A DNA stretch of 64,000 nucleotides. Source: Flexivirga meconopsidis (GTDB taxonomy: Bacteria > Actinomycetota > Actinomycetes > Actinomycetales > Dermatophilaceae). Positions 63,758 to 64,000 of the stretch are shown here, piece after piece. The stretch covers positions 310,001 through 374,000 of the forward strand of contig NZ_JAOBQJ010000002.1 in the NCBI RefSeq assembly GCF_026162425.1. Direction: 5' to 3'. The notes beneath the pieces are model-generated. The model made no database searches. It saw only the letters and a list, made by a program, of their open reading frames with translations, and had not been told where the DNA came from. Positions within the stretch are counted from its first letter, which is position 1. Each line of letters starts with the position of its first letter. A program made the position numbers and the translations under genes.

Positions 63758-64000
63758 GTGACGCACGAGCTGACCCTCCGCAACGTCCGCGGCGAACAGA
63801 TCGCCTTGAGCGATTTCCAGGACCCGCCCACCGTCCTGGTCTTCTTCACCCCGACCTGCGATGCGTGCCGGGCAATGACCGAACGCTTCCGGGCCTGGCC
63901 TAACGCGCTGCCCGAGGGGGTCGACCTCCAACCGGTCTTCGTCGGTCAGCCCAGCGACTTCAACAGCACGATCGAGTTCGTGCCTCTGGTCGAACATGCC
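63758..64000 (+). CDS. Thioredoxin-like (TlpA/MauD type) protein, cut by the window end
   Basis: 81 residues are visible. The active site is Cys-34-Asp-Ala-Cys-37 (TPTCDACRA). The region around it matches the thioredoxin half of the fusion gene at 60424 nearly position for position (FQDPPT.LVFF, then DLQPVF.G.P). TACGCT seven bases before the GTG at 63758 suggests a leaderless start; a GTG at 63740 is in frame. No membrane domain is seen at its N-terminus. Confidence 0.85.
   Translation, partial: MTHELTLRNVRGEQIALSDFQDPPTVLVFFTPTCDACRAMTERFRAWPNALPEGVDLQPVFVGQPSDFNSTIEFVPLVEHA

Noticed and set aside
1-64000. Transposase, integrase or phage genes
   Set aside because: None of the credible proteins matches such families.

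Overview
The window is a 64 kb piece of a high-GC actinobacterial chromosome. Gene order and content point to the Micrococcales, and I would guess a Dermacoccaceae-like organism. That placement is inference from synteny: lipA-DUF4191-RDD-glnA with a GlnR operator, ftsZ-pgeF-yggS-sepF-yggT-divIVA-dksA-lspA-rluD-dnaE, smc near ftsY, and a CE1758/CE1759 flavin enzyme pair. I saw no rRNA, tRNA, CRISPR array, transposase or prophage gene.

Layout. 1-11.4 kb: end of an MpaB-type oxygenase, then ftsY and smc, separated by about 5.8 kb of accessory genes (serine hydrolase, CGNR regulator, DUF4190, DUF2752, an FMN reductase plus luciferase-like monooxygenase) and a 51-bp tandem array. 11.5-20.3 kb: GNAT, map, flavin reductase, lipA, DUF4191, OsmC, RDD, DUF6020 and glnA. 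20.3-26.7 kb: an amino-acid permease, then an operon for a Tat-exported lipoxygenase and two exported seven-bladed beta-propellers, closed by a long perfect palindrome. 26.7-32.9 kb: GH3 glycosidase, PaaX-type regulator facing an SDR-MpaB oxygenase operon, an NTF2-like protein, and a Phd/PIN toxin-antitoxin pair. 33-37.7 kb: polar amino-acid ABC transporter, amino-acid permease, YccF. 37.7-43.2 kb: ppc and small genes (DUF4031, SRPBCC, HIT, Usp). 43.2-48.5 kb: oligopeptidase B-like S9 peptidase and a carbohydrate ABC transporter. 48.8-60.2 kb: dnaE back to ftsZ, all on the minus strand. 60.4-64 kb: a redox and regulator island (MauE-thioredoxin fusion, Cys-rich Tat protein, two LuxR-type regulators, a second thioredoxin-like gene cut by the window end).

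Functional links. The division block joins FtsZ, its membrane anchor SepF, YggT and a DivIVA/Wag31 scaffold with an unusual 11-residue repeat. glnA carries a two-pair GlnR operator, so nitrogen control is direct. The lipoxygenase operon looks like a self-contained exported module, and the 60-64 kb island looks like a thiol-redox module around a secreted cysteine-rich protein.

Most interesting DNA-level signals: (1) the octamer CG[T/G]CATAC is strongly over-represented on both strands, in every reading frame and in intergenic DNA, even where it forces rare codons, and it forms an inverted pair in the palindrome at 26624-26667; (2) a 51-bp x 8 array downstream of smc; (3) five 11-mers phased at 20 bp upstream of dnaE; (4) a duplicated 90-bp hairpin; (5) three TGTACA cores at exact 10-bp steps upstream of the toxin-antitoxin pair. 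All counts were made by eye.
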